Position numbers and translations under genes: made by a program
Source: Tanypteryx hageni
Taxonomy: Eukaryota > Arthropoda > Insecta > Odonata > Petaluridae
Direction of reading: 5' to 3'
Length of the DNA stretch: 64,000 nt
Assembly: GCA_028673005.1 (NCBI GenBank)
Contig: CM054115.1
Span: forward strand, 192,766,370-192,830,369
Notes under the pieces: model-generated
What the model saw: the letters and a program-made list of their open reading frames with translations, nothing else
Databases searched by the model: none
What the model was told of the DNA's origin: nothing
Part shown: piece by piece, positions 43,989-53,555 of the stretch
Position numbering within the stretch: position 1 is the first letter of the stretch
Layout: each line of letters begins with the position of its first letter

Positions 43989-45521
43989 TGAAAGCAGCTT
44001 TAAAAGGAACTTCGAAAAACGGCCCTTTACAGGGCCAAGAATCTGCTCCCGTCCAGTTGGCTCCAGCCGACGCTGGTTCTTTTCAGAACCTTCCGCGCAC
44101 TTCTTCCGTACAGGTTACGGATACTTCGTCTCAGGACAGGAGAGGCGAAAACCGTCATCAGTCCATAGATGACTACACCACCGGAGCCGATACTGAAGCT
44201 TCGGAAGCAATGGACGACGGCACCTTCAAGGTCCCGAAGAGGAGGAAGAAGAAGAAGGGCGCCTTTCACACAGCGGCGAAAACTATCGCTGCCAAGCTAT
44301 CAACGGTCAACCGCTACGATGCCCTTCTGGGCGAGGCGGATACGGACGTCACCCCTGGTCCCTCTGCTGCAGCAGAACCGGCTACTTCATCAGCCTCCAA
44401 GCAACAGTGTCCACCGAAACCTCCGGCAATACTCGTTTATGAGCTTGCTGATTACAGGCGCTTCATTAGCGCAGTGATTGGTGCCACGAAGGACCATTCC
44501 TACGTCGTCACCTCACGAAGAAATTACACCCGCCTGCAGCTGACAAATCCCGAGGTCTACGCCAACGTCAAGAGGATGCTTGAGCTGGAGAAGGCACAAT
44601 TTTTCACCTGAGGAGACCGTGAAGAAAGGGTCCTTAGCTTTACCGCTCGGGGCCTGCACAACAAGACGGACGACAGCTGCATCAAAGAGCTCCTTGAGGT
44701 CGCCCGAGTCCCGGTACTCAAGGTCCGTCAGATTCGCCGCGCTTACATAACACTGCTCGGCGTCTTTGTCATTACTACCCGAGCCACTGCCCCGGGCTGG
44801 GATTCCAAGGCCTTCCTCCGTTGACGTCCCTGGGTAACTCCAAAGTCCGCATTCAGCGGTACAAGCACCTGGAGCCGCAGATGTGCTACCAGTGCAACCG
44901 CTTCGGCCATTCTTCTCTCTTCTGCACCTCGGCGCCTCGGTGCTATAAGTGCGCAGGTCCACACGAGGGCAGAGCCTGTCAGAAGCTTGTCGAAGACGGA
45001 CCAGCCACCTGCTGCAATTGCGGAGGGCCGCATACTGCCTTTAGCCGATCCTGCCCGGTCTACAAGGTGGAGCACCGCAAATGGTTTGGAGCACCCATAG
45101 CGGCGGACAGCCGGCTCATGCAGCATTGAAAACACCAAAGGCGCCTCAGAAGCCCGCTCCGGTTCCCACTCTCGGAGTGGTAAATGCCTGGGGCAGAGGG
45201 AACGCTCCTCGTCGCCCTGCCCAGCAGCTGCCTCACCCACGGCAGCGCCTGGAGTTTCCACCACTCCAACCTGCTGCTGTCCTGCGTTCAGAAACCGTGG
45301 AGGAGCTGAACGTGCCTCTACGCAGCAGGAGGCAACGCCCACGTCCTGAACAGCCCTCTGAGACGCCACTGTTGGGGCCTGACATGTCTCTTCTTGGGTA
45401 GGCACTGACGACGCTCTTCACCACGCTGCAGTCCCTAACATCGGTGCTGCAGCAGCAGCTAACGGCCTTTGGGAATGTCATCGCCCAACTATCCGGAGCA
45501 GCACAGCCCATTCACTGCTAA
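43989..45521 (+). pseudogene. JF ORF1: Gag, interrupted
   Basis: The start MKAALKGTSKNGPLQGQ is followed by the RRM-like region (PPAILVYELADYRRF). A TGA at 44609-44611 stands where JB has Trp, and frameshifts near 44821 and 45100 follow. Knuckles are CYQCNRFGHSSLFC, CYKCAGPHEGRAC and CCNCGGPHTAFSRSC, all with standard ligands, unlike JB. The C-terminal part keeps LNVPL, and the protein should end PIHC at 45521. Two palindromic motifs lie in the first 40 codons. Confidence 0.84.
44021..44090 (+). other. Two in-frame palindromes in JF gag
   Basis: 44021-44036 is GGCCCT-TTAC-AGGGCC. 44075-44090 is GGTTCT-TTTC-AGAACC. The second keeps a perfect 6-bp stem although two stem positions are changed on both sides, which is paired change between copies 54 bp apart. 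Confidence 0.8.
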
Positions 45522-47931
45522 AAGCGCTCCGCCTGGTATCGTCCTTGCCATCGGGAACGCCAATGGTTGCATGCCAGCAAAAACACCGGAGCTCCTAGCC
45601 TTCCTCAAGGAGAGGGCCATCACAGCTACCCTTATTCAAGAGACCCATCTGCACCCGGCTGCTAAATGGAGCGTTGCTGGATACCGAGTCATCCGGACCG
45701 ACAGAAAAACGTCCTTAAAACCGGCGGGAGGAAGAGACATTCTAGTCCGCGATGACGTCCCTGCAGTCGAACTTACGCTCCCACACTTGAAGACGCTGGA
45801 GGCCACAGCTGCATCGATAACAACCACCAAGGGCGTCATCCGGCTGGTTTCCTGTTAACTGGCACCTAAGAGGAAGTTTACGGGGAGGATTTCCAACATC
45901 TTTTCTCCCCAGGCACTCCAACCATAGCGGTCGGAGACCTTAACTGCAAGCACGCGTCCTGGCATTCCCGAGCTTCCAACAAGAACGGACTTCTGCTCCG
46001 CAGCTGGGTCGACACTGGCGGAATCAAGCTCCTCGCTCCGGCTGCCCCAACCAGAATTCACTCCACTGGTTCTGGAGAGTACTTGGACCTCTTCCTGACA
46101 TCTGCCATCCGCTTCTCCACGAACGTCTACACCGTTCTATGCCTTCAAAGCGACCACTACCCAGTGGTCACTTATGTTGGCGCCCGCCCGGTCCTACTTC
46201 CACCTTCTCCTATTCTGGAATTTGCCAACGCGAACTGGACTGCCTTCAGGAAGAAGGTAGTAGACTCGCTGCCGCAGGAACCTCCGGATCTCCTCACTCC
46301 TGGCCAGATAGACGACCACGTGTCTCTACTAACAACCTCCATCACCGCTGCCGTGGCAGATGCCGTCCCGTTAAAACACCGCCGCGGGAACGACTACCAG
46401 AACCTGCCCAAGGATATCCTGCTGCTAATTAAGGCGAAAAACCCGTTCCGGCGTAAGCTGAATAATACTGGCTGTCCCATCCTCCGGCGGCAAGTCAAGG
46501 CGCAGGAACACCACATCCGGGAAAAAATCCGAGACTTCCGTAGCGAGATGTGGGACAAGAAAATTGCATCCCTATCCTACGAGGACGGCTCCATCTGGCG
46601 CTTGGCGAAGAGACTTCGGAACCCTCTGGAGACTGAACCTCCCCTGAAAACATCCCAGGGAATAGCATATACCCAGGAGGAAAAAGCCAAACATCTGGCT
46701 ATCTACTTGGAGACCACCTTCCAACCAAACAGACATCCCTCTTTGCAGTCCTCCACCGGCAACCGAGACCGAAGGCGACTCTGCAACACCACCGACCTTC
46801 ACCCGTGAACACCTTTGGACAGCGGTTAAGTCACTGCGACTTAAAAAGGCCCCCGGAGAAGACGGCATCCGGAACGAAGTCCTTCAACGCCTTCCTAACG
46901 GCTCTGTCACCCACCTGCTGGCGATCTACAATGCAGCCATATGCATTGGGCACTTCCCATCCAGTTGGAAGCTAGCCAGAGTCTGCTGTATCCACAAACC
47001 GGGAAAGCCCAGGAGACCAGACAACTTCCGGCCCATTTCCCTCCTCGATGGTCTGTGGTAACTTTTGGAACGGCTCATCCTTCCCCATCTGACTCGTCAC
47101 ACCGAAGAAAACGAAATCCTGCCGCCGCAACAGTTTGGTTTCCGGAGCGAACACGCCACGGTACACCAACTCACCAGAGTCTGCGATTTCGTCTCCGAAG
47201 CGTTCAACCGGAACTTCTCAGCCACCGGCGTCTTCTTTGACGTCCGGAAGGCGTTCGATAGGGTTTGGCATGCGGGACTTCTGCATAAACTAGCCCTCCT
47301 GAACTGCTGCACTGGTACTCAAGCTGGCAAGTGGCGATCAACCCGGTAAAGACGCAAGCGATCCACTTCTCCCCAGGGAAAAAGAAGGAACTGGACGGCA
47401 TGGCATCTTGAGAGACACCGTGGAATTAGAATGGCAGGACGAAGTCAAATACCTTGGAGTGGTATTTGATCGACATCTGCTGTTCAAGCAACACGCCACC
47501 AAGATGGCCTATAAGACAATTACATCCAGAATCGGTCTTGCGCCGATTCTCCGTTCGGATCTGGTCTCCCTAAAGGCCAAACTACATCTATACCGCGCAG
47601 TAATTTACCCTGCGCTAACATACGCGTCACCGGCCTGGAGTGGATACCTTCAGCATATCTCCCTCCAGAAACTGAAGGTTGCTGAGAGAAGCTGCCATCG
47701 GTCCATCCTGCACCTCGGCTGGAACACCACTACTGAGGTGCTATACATGCTCTTTTGCACCACTCCCATCGAAGAGAGACTGCAAGACACGGCCTGCAGG
47801 AGAGGAATCCCGCCCTTATTCGGGATCTCGCCGACAAAGAAGTCCGCCCCTGGGACATCAAAAAACGCCCGCGCGCCTCCACCGGTCTCGATGAGGATCA
47901 ACCCCCATCGAAGATGAGTCGCAAGAAATAG
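45469..47931 (+). pseudogene. JF ORF2: endonuclease-reverse transcriptase, core deleted
   Basis: As in JB, the frame opens inside the Gag end with no clear ATG. Endonuclease: IGNANG, QETHLHP, then a TAA at 45856-45858 and shifts, and LQSDHYPV after 46083. The RT runs through FRPISLLDG-type and FGFRSEHATVHQL blocks to FFDVRKAFDRVW at about 47260. It then jumps, near 47305, to WQVAINPVKTQAI. Compared with JB, about 290 bp carrying GVPQGS and YADD are missing. The end KRPRASTGLDEDQPP is in place. It cannot reverse-transcribe. Confidence 0.85.
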
Positions 47932-48023
47932 AGCCTAAGGTTGGCTCGCCCAAGGAGGGCTCATTACGGAATATTTGAACACGACCTCCACTGAAGATCG
48001 CTAAGATAAAACTTTGGAGAAGG

Positions 48024-48039
48024 CCTTCTACCAAGAAGG
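48024..48039 (+). other. 3'-terminal hairpin of JF
   Basis: CCTTCT-ACCA-AGAAGG, perfect 6-bp stem, 19 nt before the JG module. Equivalent to JB 32112-32124. Confidence 0.7.
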
Positions 48040-48058
48040 AAGGAACATACACTGTGTC

Positions 48059-48420
48059 GAGTTAAGCCCGGGCGCTTACCTCGGGTGGGGGCTTTGACAC
48101 CAGGCTTTGCTCTTTCGGTTTTGTCCCTGTTGCTTGGATTTGTCTCTGGTAGTATGACTTTCTTTTGTCTCTGTCAAATATTTTCCTTGGGATTGTTCCG
48201 ACCCGGTACGCGCTTCTTGCGGGGTGATAGTTGACTAAAGTGAGTTCAGCCCGGGCGCTTACCTCGGGTGGGGGCTTTGACCCCAGGCTTTGCTTTTTCG
48301 GTTTTGTCCCTGTTGCTTGGATTTGTCTCTGGTAGTATGATTTTCTCTTTGTCTCAGTCAAATATTTTCCTTGGGATTATTCCAACCCGGTACGCGCTTA
48401 TTGCGGTGTGATAGTTGACT
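48059..48420 (+). promoter_or_regulatory. Two tandem 5' modules of JG
   Basis: Module 1 is 48059-48240 (starts GAGTTAAGCC) and module 2 is 48241-48420 (starts GAGTTCAGCC). The period is 182 bp, with high identity and only a few substitutions and small indels. Each ends GTGATAGTTGACT. Tandem promoter units at the 5' end are known in some LINEs and could keep the promoter when the first unit is lost. The next 86 bp matches the JA leader. Confidence 0.78.
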
Positions 48421-48506
48421 TCGCCGAGAGCAAGTTATCTGTTAGCAAAGCATCTGCTGCGCTATCAGTGACAAGGATTTCATCGCGTTGAGGAGACTCA
48501 ACCACG

Positions 48507-50342
48507 ATGACTACTCTTCTCATCCCTGGAGGTGCCCAGCGGCGGTCATTGTCGACTGGGCGGATTGCACGTCTCGTGCTGGATGATGGATCATCGATCC
48601 GCTACGTGCGCTGCGTGTTTAACGCTGCCGAGGCCATGGCGAGAGAGAGAGCGCTTGCTTCGCCTTCATCTTCTTCATATTTTCGACCTTGGAAAAACGG
48701 ACATTTACAGGGCCCTAAATCGAAGTGTCTGCCCGCAGACATCTCTGCTGCTGCCGCGACTGCCGCCTCAGACTCGGCGATGGACTTCTCCCTGTCGCCT
48801 GCCCCTGCGGCTGTGGCCCATGCAGCACCCTTGGCCGGAGTATCCTGCGCTCCGTCACACGAAATCGACTCGTCGATTTCTACTCCTTTGACTGCCGCAC
48901 TCTCGGAGTCGGTGGTTGATGGACAGATGGCTTCCGCAGCAACGGCTCCCTTGCCGTCTCTTGAGGTCGCGGCTTCTTCAGCCATGGATACGTCGGAAGG
49001 CTGCCTCGGGAAGAGGAAGAAACCTTCTTCCGACTACCAGCATTTGATTTCCGAGAAGGAAAGGCGGTCCGCGCCTATTTTGAGAACGGTAGTGACTCAG
49101 GAGGACTCCCCTGCCGATGATTTCACCGTCGTCAGGGAAAAGCGAAGGAAGAAGAAGGGCACCCGCGAGTCCTTGGACGCATCTGCTGCTCCGTCGGTGC
49201 ACGATGACCAACAGCCTCCAAAACTGAAGGCTGCTCCGTTCACCGCCTACGGCCTGCCCTCTCACAAGCGGGTTGCGGCCACCATCAAACAAGCCGGTGG
49301 CGGCAAGTTTGATATGCAGGTCCGCCAGGCCTCAACGAGGATCCTGGTCACGACTGTAGAACAACGCAGGGCTGCCCTCAAGGAACTGGACTCGCTGGGG
49401 GTCCAGTACCATACTCAGCCACTGGAGGTGAAGAAGGCAACTCGCTTGCTGATCCGGGGAGTAGCCACCTACTATGCATCCGAGGACATAGCAGCTGACC
49501 TTGCAGGGAAAGGATTTCTCGACCGTGGTGTCCGCCATCTCACCGAGGTTCGGGATGGAGAGAGGCGCCCCACTCGCCGTTGCATCGCCACGGTAGAGAG
49601 GCATCCGGGCGGCGCGGCGGTGGAGAAGATCTCCAGCGTCTGCGACTGCCACGTCTCGAATGAGCATTTCAGGGGCGGCAGAGGCCCCCTGATGTGCTAC
49701 AATTGCCAGAGGTTTGGACATCGTGCCGTCTCCTGCACGATGCCTCCACGCTGCTTCAAGTGTGCTGGGGACCATTCCTCCCGGGATTGTCTAAAGCCCT
49801 CGACATCCTTGCCGAAGTGCGTCCACTGTGAGGGTCCTCACCTGGCCTCTCACAGGCAATGTCCAACCTTCCTGGAGGCCCTGCGAAAATACGACGAGGC
49901 AAATCGTCGCGACCGGGCCCAGCACAGCTCCCGACTACAGCCATGGAAGCAAGTAGCTGCTGCGAAGCCGGTTAACTCTGCCGCCTCATACGCTGGCATC
50001 GCGGGCGCTCAGCCGGCCTCTGATGTTCCGGCGACGACTTCGCCCCCGACTGCGCAGGCGGCTCCAGTGACCTGCCCCCAGCCGGAGGCGACGCCTGCAG
50101 TTTCTTCTGCCGCAGTCGCCGACACAGCCGCTCCCACGCCTGCGGCTGCCCCTGCTCCTCCGCAGCAGCCACCAGCCGCTCAGAGCACAGGCGGTCAACC
50201 AGATGAGGATATCTGGTCCACGATCGCCACTCTATGCCGGTCGCTCAGACACTACGTGTCGTCAACCCAGGGCCAACTCCTCCTTTCTCTACTGGAGGAA
50301 TTGGCAAGAGGCCAACATACCCAACCCATCAATGACTGTTAG
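48507..50342 (+). CDS. JG ORF1: intact Jockey-type Gag, 611 aa
   Basis: The start MTTLLIPGGAQRRSLS is supported by JA. Order of parts: a short conserved head (TGRIARLVLDDGSS); a variable Ser/Ala-rich region with the degenerate palindrome motif (KNGHLQGPKS); an RRM-like part (FTAYGLPSHKRVAATIK); and three standard knuckles around residues 397-450, CYNCQRFGHRAVSC, CFKCAGDHSSRDC and CVHCEGPHLASHRQC. A Pro/Ala-rich tail follows, then a conserved end (SLRHYVSSTQGQLLLSLLEE). All zinc ligands are intact. It should package element RNA. ORF2 starts 11 nt before its stop. Confidence 0.9.
   Translation: MTTLLIPGGAQRRSLSTGRIARLVLDDGSSIRYVRCVFNAAEAMARERALASPSSSSYFRPWKNGHLQGPKSKCLPADISAAAATAASDSAMDFSLSPAPAAVAHAAPLAGVSCAPSHEIDSSISTPLTAALSESVVDGQMASAATAPLPSLEVAASSAMDTSEGCLGKRKKPSSDYQHLISEKERRSAPILRTVVTQEDSPADDFTVVREKRRKKKGTRESLDASAAPSVHDDQQPPKLKAAPFTAYGLPSHKRVAATIKQAGGGKFDMQVRQASTRILVTTVEQRRAALKELDSLGVQYHTQPLEVKKATRLLIRGVATYYASEDIAADLAGKGFLDRGVRHLTEVRDGERRPTRRCIATVERHPGGAAVEKISSVCDCHVSNEHFRGGRGPLMCYNCQRFGHRAVSCTMPPRCFKCAGDHSSRDCLKPSTSLPKCVHCEGPHLASHRQCPTFLEALRKYDEANRRDRAQHSSRLQPWKQVAAAKPVNSAASYAGIAGAQPASDVPATTSPPTAQAAPVTCPQPEATPAVSSAAVADTAAPTPAAAPAPPQQPPAAQSTGGQPDEDIWSTIATLCRSLRHYVSSTQGQLLLSLLEELARGQHTQPINDC
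48699..48714 (+). other. Degenerate in-frame palindrome, JG gag copy
   Basis: GGACATTTACAGGGCC keeps the loop and right arm but has two mismatches in the left arm. It encodes GHLQG in the same Gag position as the other copies. Confidence 0.5.
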
Positions 50343-53107
50343 GGGATGCTGCACTTTCGTCAAGTGGAACTCCAATTGGGTGAAGGCGAAGACGGAAGAG
50401 CTCCGGGCGTTCCTTCAGGACAAAGGCGCCGTTCTAGCAGCGATAAATGACACCCACTTGCAGCCGTCCGATATGTGGAAACTCCCTGGTTGGACGATCT
50501 ACCGGGCGGAAGGGGTCGCCACTCCGGCAGCCCAGCAGCAGCCACCACACCAGCACCAGTATCGACAATTTGGAGGGGGAGCAGCCATTTTGATCCATCA
50601 TACGGTTCAACATCGGCTGCACCCAATCAAGCGCTTTCCCGGGATGGAGGCGGTGACTGTGTACGTCCGCACCAGCAGAGAATGGGTGCCAGTCTCCTCA
50701 GCATACTATCGGCCAACTGCTCCATGGGTTCCGGAGAACATCGCCGAACTTCTTGGCCCTGGCGACGGTCCCTCCATCATCATGGGGGATCTGAACGCTA
50801 AACACGGCAGCTGGCATTCAAGAGTCCCAAACCACCGGGGCAGGCAGCTAAAGGACTTCATTGACAACGAGGGCCTCAGCGTGCTGGCGCCGGCAGACCC
50901 GACATACCTGCCCTCTGACGACGTCCTCGACATCGTCGTGGCGCGGAATCTTGGTGAGTCGGTGAGTGTCTACTCCATCTGCAGCCTCTCGTCCGACCAC
51001 AACCTGACACTCCTCCTTCTCAGGGGGATGCCTGTCCGAGTCCCGCCACGTCAGCGCCGAGACTTCGCTCGGGCGGACTGGGAGGGCTTCAGCAACTACA
51101 TCGCGCAACACCTCCCGGCTGACATGTCTCCACCATCTTCTGCGGAGGAAGTGGACGCCCTCGTCCATCGCCTCCCCTCGACCATCCAGGAGGCCACGAG
51201 AATTCATATTCCCATGTTCCAGGTGTACCAGGCCTTCAGGATTGCGCTGCCCTCCGGCCTTCGGCGAACCATCACCTTTTGCAACAGCGTCCGCCGGAGA
51301 TGGCAGCGCCTCAGAACACCAGACTTGCGGCAGCAGCTGAACGACCTCAACTTTGAGGTCCAACTGCTGCTCCGCGAAGTACGTACTGAGGCCTGGGAGC
51401 AGTATGTTAACTCTGTCGCCCTGGAGGACCAGTCCGTGTGGAAGATCTGCCGACAGCTTCGCGGAGGCCAACGGCGGTATCCTCTGCTTGTCCACGGGAC
51501 CAAGAAGGCGGCTACCCCGTCCGAGAAGGCGAATATGGTCGGGGAACATCTCATGGTAGCGTTCCGACCCAACCCGTCAACGGCGGAGTCAGCAGAGTTG
51601 GAGACGGAGATTGCTGATGCCTTTGCAGCGCTGGACCGAGGGCCTCCGCATCCGGAGTCTCTCCCCTTGTTTTGGCCAAAGGACGTCGTTGCTATTATCA
51701 GGGGGATGAATCTCCGGAGAGCACCTGGTGATGACGACATCTCCAACGTCGTCATCCGCCAGCTTCCAGTGGCAGCCATCGAACTTCTTGCCAGCATTTA
51801 CACCGGCTGCGCGGCGCTCTCCCACTTTCCATCGCCATGGAAGAGGGCCAAAGTAATCTGCATTCCGAAAATGCACGAGGCAGAACTTAGTCCCGAGTAC
51901 CTAAGACCGATCTCGCTTCTAGCGGGCTTCGGTATAGTCTTCGAGCGGCTGCTCCTTCCCGCACTGCAGCTCCATCTACAAGAAGGTCAACATCTACCGG
52001 CTGAGCAGTTTGGATTCCGGGAAGGCCACTCCACCACTCACCAGCTCACCATAGTGACATCCTTCAATTCTGACGGCTTCAACAGGAAACACGCGGTCGC
52101 AGGTGCCTTCTTTGACATCTCCAAGGTCTTTGACCGCGTGTGGCATGAGGGCCTCCTGTTGAAGATGATTCGACTCGAATTCCCGGCCTGGATTCTACGC
52201 CTCGTGGAATCCTATCTTCAGGACCGGGAGTTCAGGGTGCAGTGGCTCCAGGATGGATCGGATATCCAGCAGGCACGAGCTGGAGTTCCGCAAGGATCCG
52301 TCCTTGGGCCAACTCTGTTCAACATCTACACCCACGACGTGCCACGAGACCACGGGTGGAACACCATTCTGGCGCTCTACGCGGACGATGCGGCCGTGCT
52401 TTGCCGCTCGTCCCAGAAGTATGCAGCTGCCCTAGGACTGCAGGAGGCCGTGGATGTCTTGGTCTCGTGATACCGTCGGTGGCGGATCGCCGTCAACCCT
52501 CGAAAGACAAAAGCCATTGTCTTTCACCCAGGGTTCGTTGCTCCGCCAGGAGTCGACCTGCCTGTGATGGGGGATGTCATCCCATGGGAGAAGGAAGTGA
52601 TCTACCTCGGGGTTCAGCTGGACTGGAAGCTGCAATGGCGACAGCTGGTGGAGCGGCTTCGTCAGAGGGGATTTGCGGCGCTCAGGCGGATTCGTCCGCT
52701 CCTGACATCGAGGTGCCTGACCATGGAAACGAAGAGGCGGCTATACTTGGCATGTGTATTCCCTGTGATTACATATGCCTCTCCGGTATGGTCGAGCATC
52801 TCAAGGACGTCACTGGACCGTCTTCAGGTGGTCCAGAATGCTGCCCTTCGGATGGTGCTGAACTGTTCCAGGCAGGATGGCACAGCCCGGATGCACGGCC
52901 TTGCAGACATCGAGCCACTGGACGTCGTGCTCCCAACCGCGGCGAAGGAATACTTCGGGAAACTGGCCAACTCCCGACACGCGGAGATCAGCAAACTCGG
53001 GGATATCCAGGTTCGGTGGTGGGACCGCTAAAAACGTCCCATCGCCAGCCTGGACACCATCGAGTCGCTCCCTTCGAATAAACGTCCCAGGATTGAGGGA
53101 CAGAAAT
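50332..53107 (+). pseudogene. JG ORF2: endonuclease-reverse transcriptase, two stops
   Basis: The ATG at 50332 is inferred from the ORF1 overlap seen in JA and JD. The endonuclease starts MTVRGCCTFVKWNSNWV, where WNANG is altered, and carries NDTHLQ, where the catalytic Glu of NETHL is Asp; GDLNAKHGSW and SSDHNL follow. The RT is complete through RPISLLAGFG, FFDISKVFDRVW, GVPQGSVLGP and YADDAA. A TGA at 52468-52470 replaces Trp, and a TAA at 53029-53031 replaces Tyr before the conserved end KRPRIEGQK (about 53107). Apart from these it is collinear with JA. Confidence 0.88.
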
Positions 53108-53214
53108 AGAATACTTGCGTGATAGACACGCATATCACTATCGGATATTTAAACCCATCAGTGAAGAAATCACGAAGGCGCATTCATGCCAAAGCGGGAA
53201 ATGCGATTATCCCA

Positions 53215-53228
53215 GCTGCCGAGGCAGC
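53215..53228 (+). other. 3'-terminal hairpin of JG
   Basis: GCTGCC-GA-GGCAGC, following GCGGGAAATGCGA; it lies 38 nt before the junction. Differs from JA by a paired A-T to G-C change at the base of the stem. Confidence 0.72.
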
Positions 53229-53266
53229 GGGAAAGAAGAACAGTTAGTTGAAACTCCGACTCGTCC

Positions 53267-53400
53267 GAGTTCAGCCCGGGCGCTTACCTCGGGTGGGGGC
53301 TTTGACCCCGAGCTTTGCTCTTTTGATTTTTGTCTCTGCTGCTGCTTGTTTTTATCTCTGGTTGTAGGGTTTTCTCTTTGTCTCTGTCCGATCGATGATC
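53267..53400 (+). promoter_or_regulatory. Orphan 5' module after JG
   Basis: It starts GAGTTCAGCC at 53267-53276 and follows the JA/JG module for about 130 bp, with more substitutions and small insertions, before diverging. No Gag follows it. The next 150 bp (53401-53555) is pyrimidine-rich and unassigned, and then a Penelope-like fragment begins. Confidence 0.65.
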
Positions 53401-53555
53401 TTCCGGTGGAACCCAATACGCTTATCCTTCGATCTCGATCTCCTCTCCCTTTTTTCTCTATTCAATCCCTCCTTGGTCGATCCCAAACCTTCACTCCGAT
53501 CTTCCCAGAATCCTTCTTCCGAATCTTTTGATATTGATCCCGCAGCAGTAAGCAG

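Larger units (their letters stand above)
43473..48058 (+). mobile_element. Jockey-clade LINE JF (lineage 2)
   Basis: It starts GAGTTCAGCC at 43473-43482, then an A-rich stretch and a lineage-2 5' UTR. Gag begins at 43989 and ORF2 ends at 47931. The 3' UTR has a hairpin at 48024-48039 and ends at 48058 against the first JG module. Both ORFs are broken, and the RT core has been deleted. Closest relative: JB. Confidence 0.83.
48059..53266 (+). mobile_element. Jockey-clade LINE JG (lineage 1), full length
   Basis: It opens with two tandem 5' modules, then an intact 611-residue Gag (48507-50342), an ORF2 with two stop codons, and a 3' UTR of about 165 bp with a hairpin at 53215-53228. It ends without poly(A) at 53266, directly before another copy of the 5' module. 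With JB it is the best preserved element of the array. Confidence 0.87.

Noticed and set aside
17632..53551. Shared CCGCAGCAGTAAG at 17632 and 53538 near Penelope-like fragments
   Set aside because: Only about 13 bases and low complexity; the surrounding sequence does not match.
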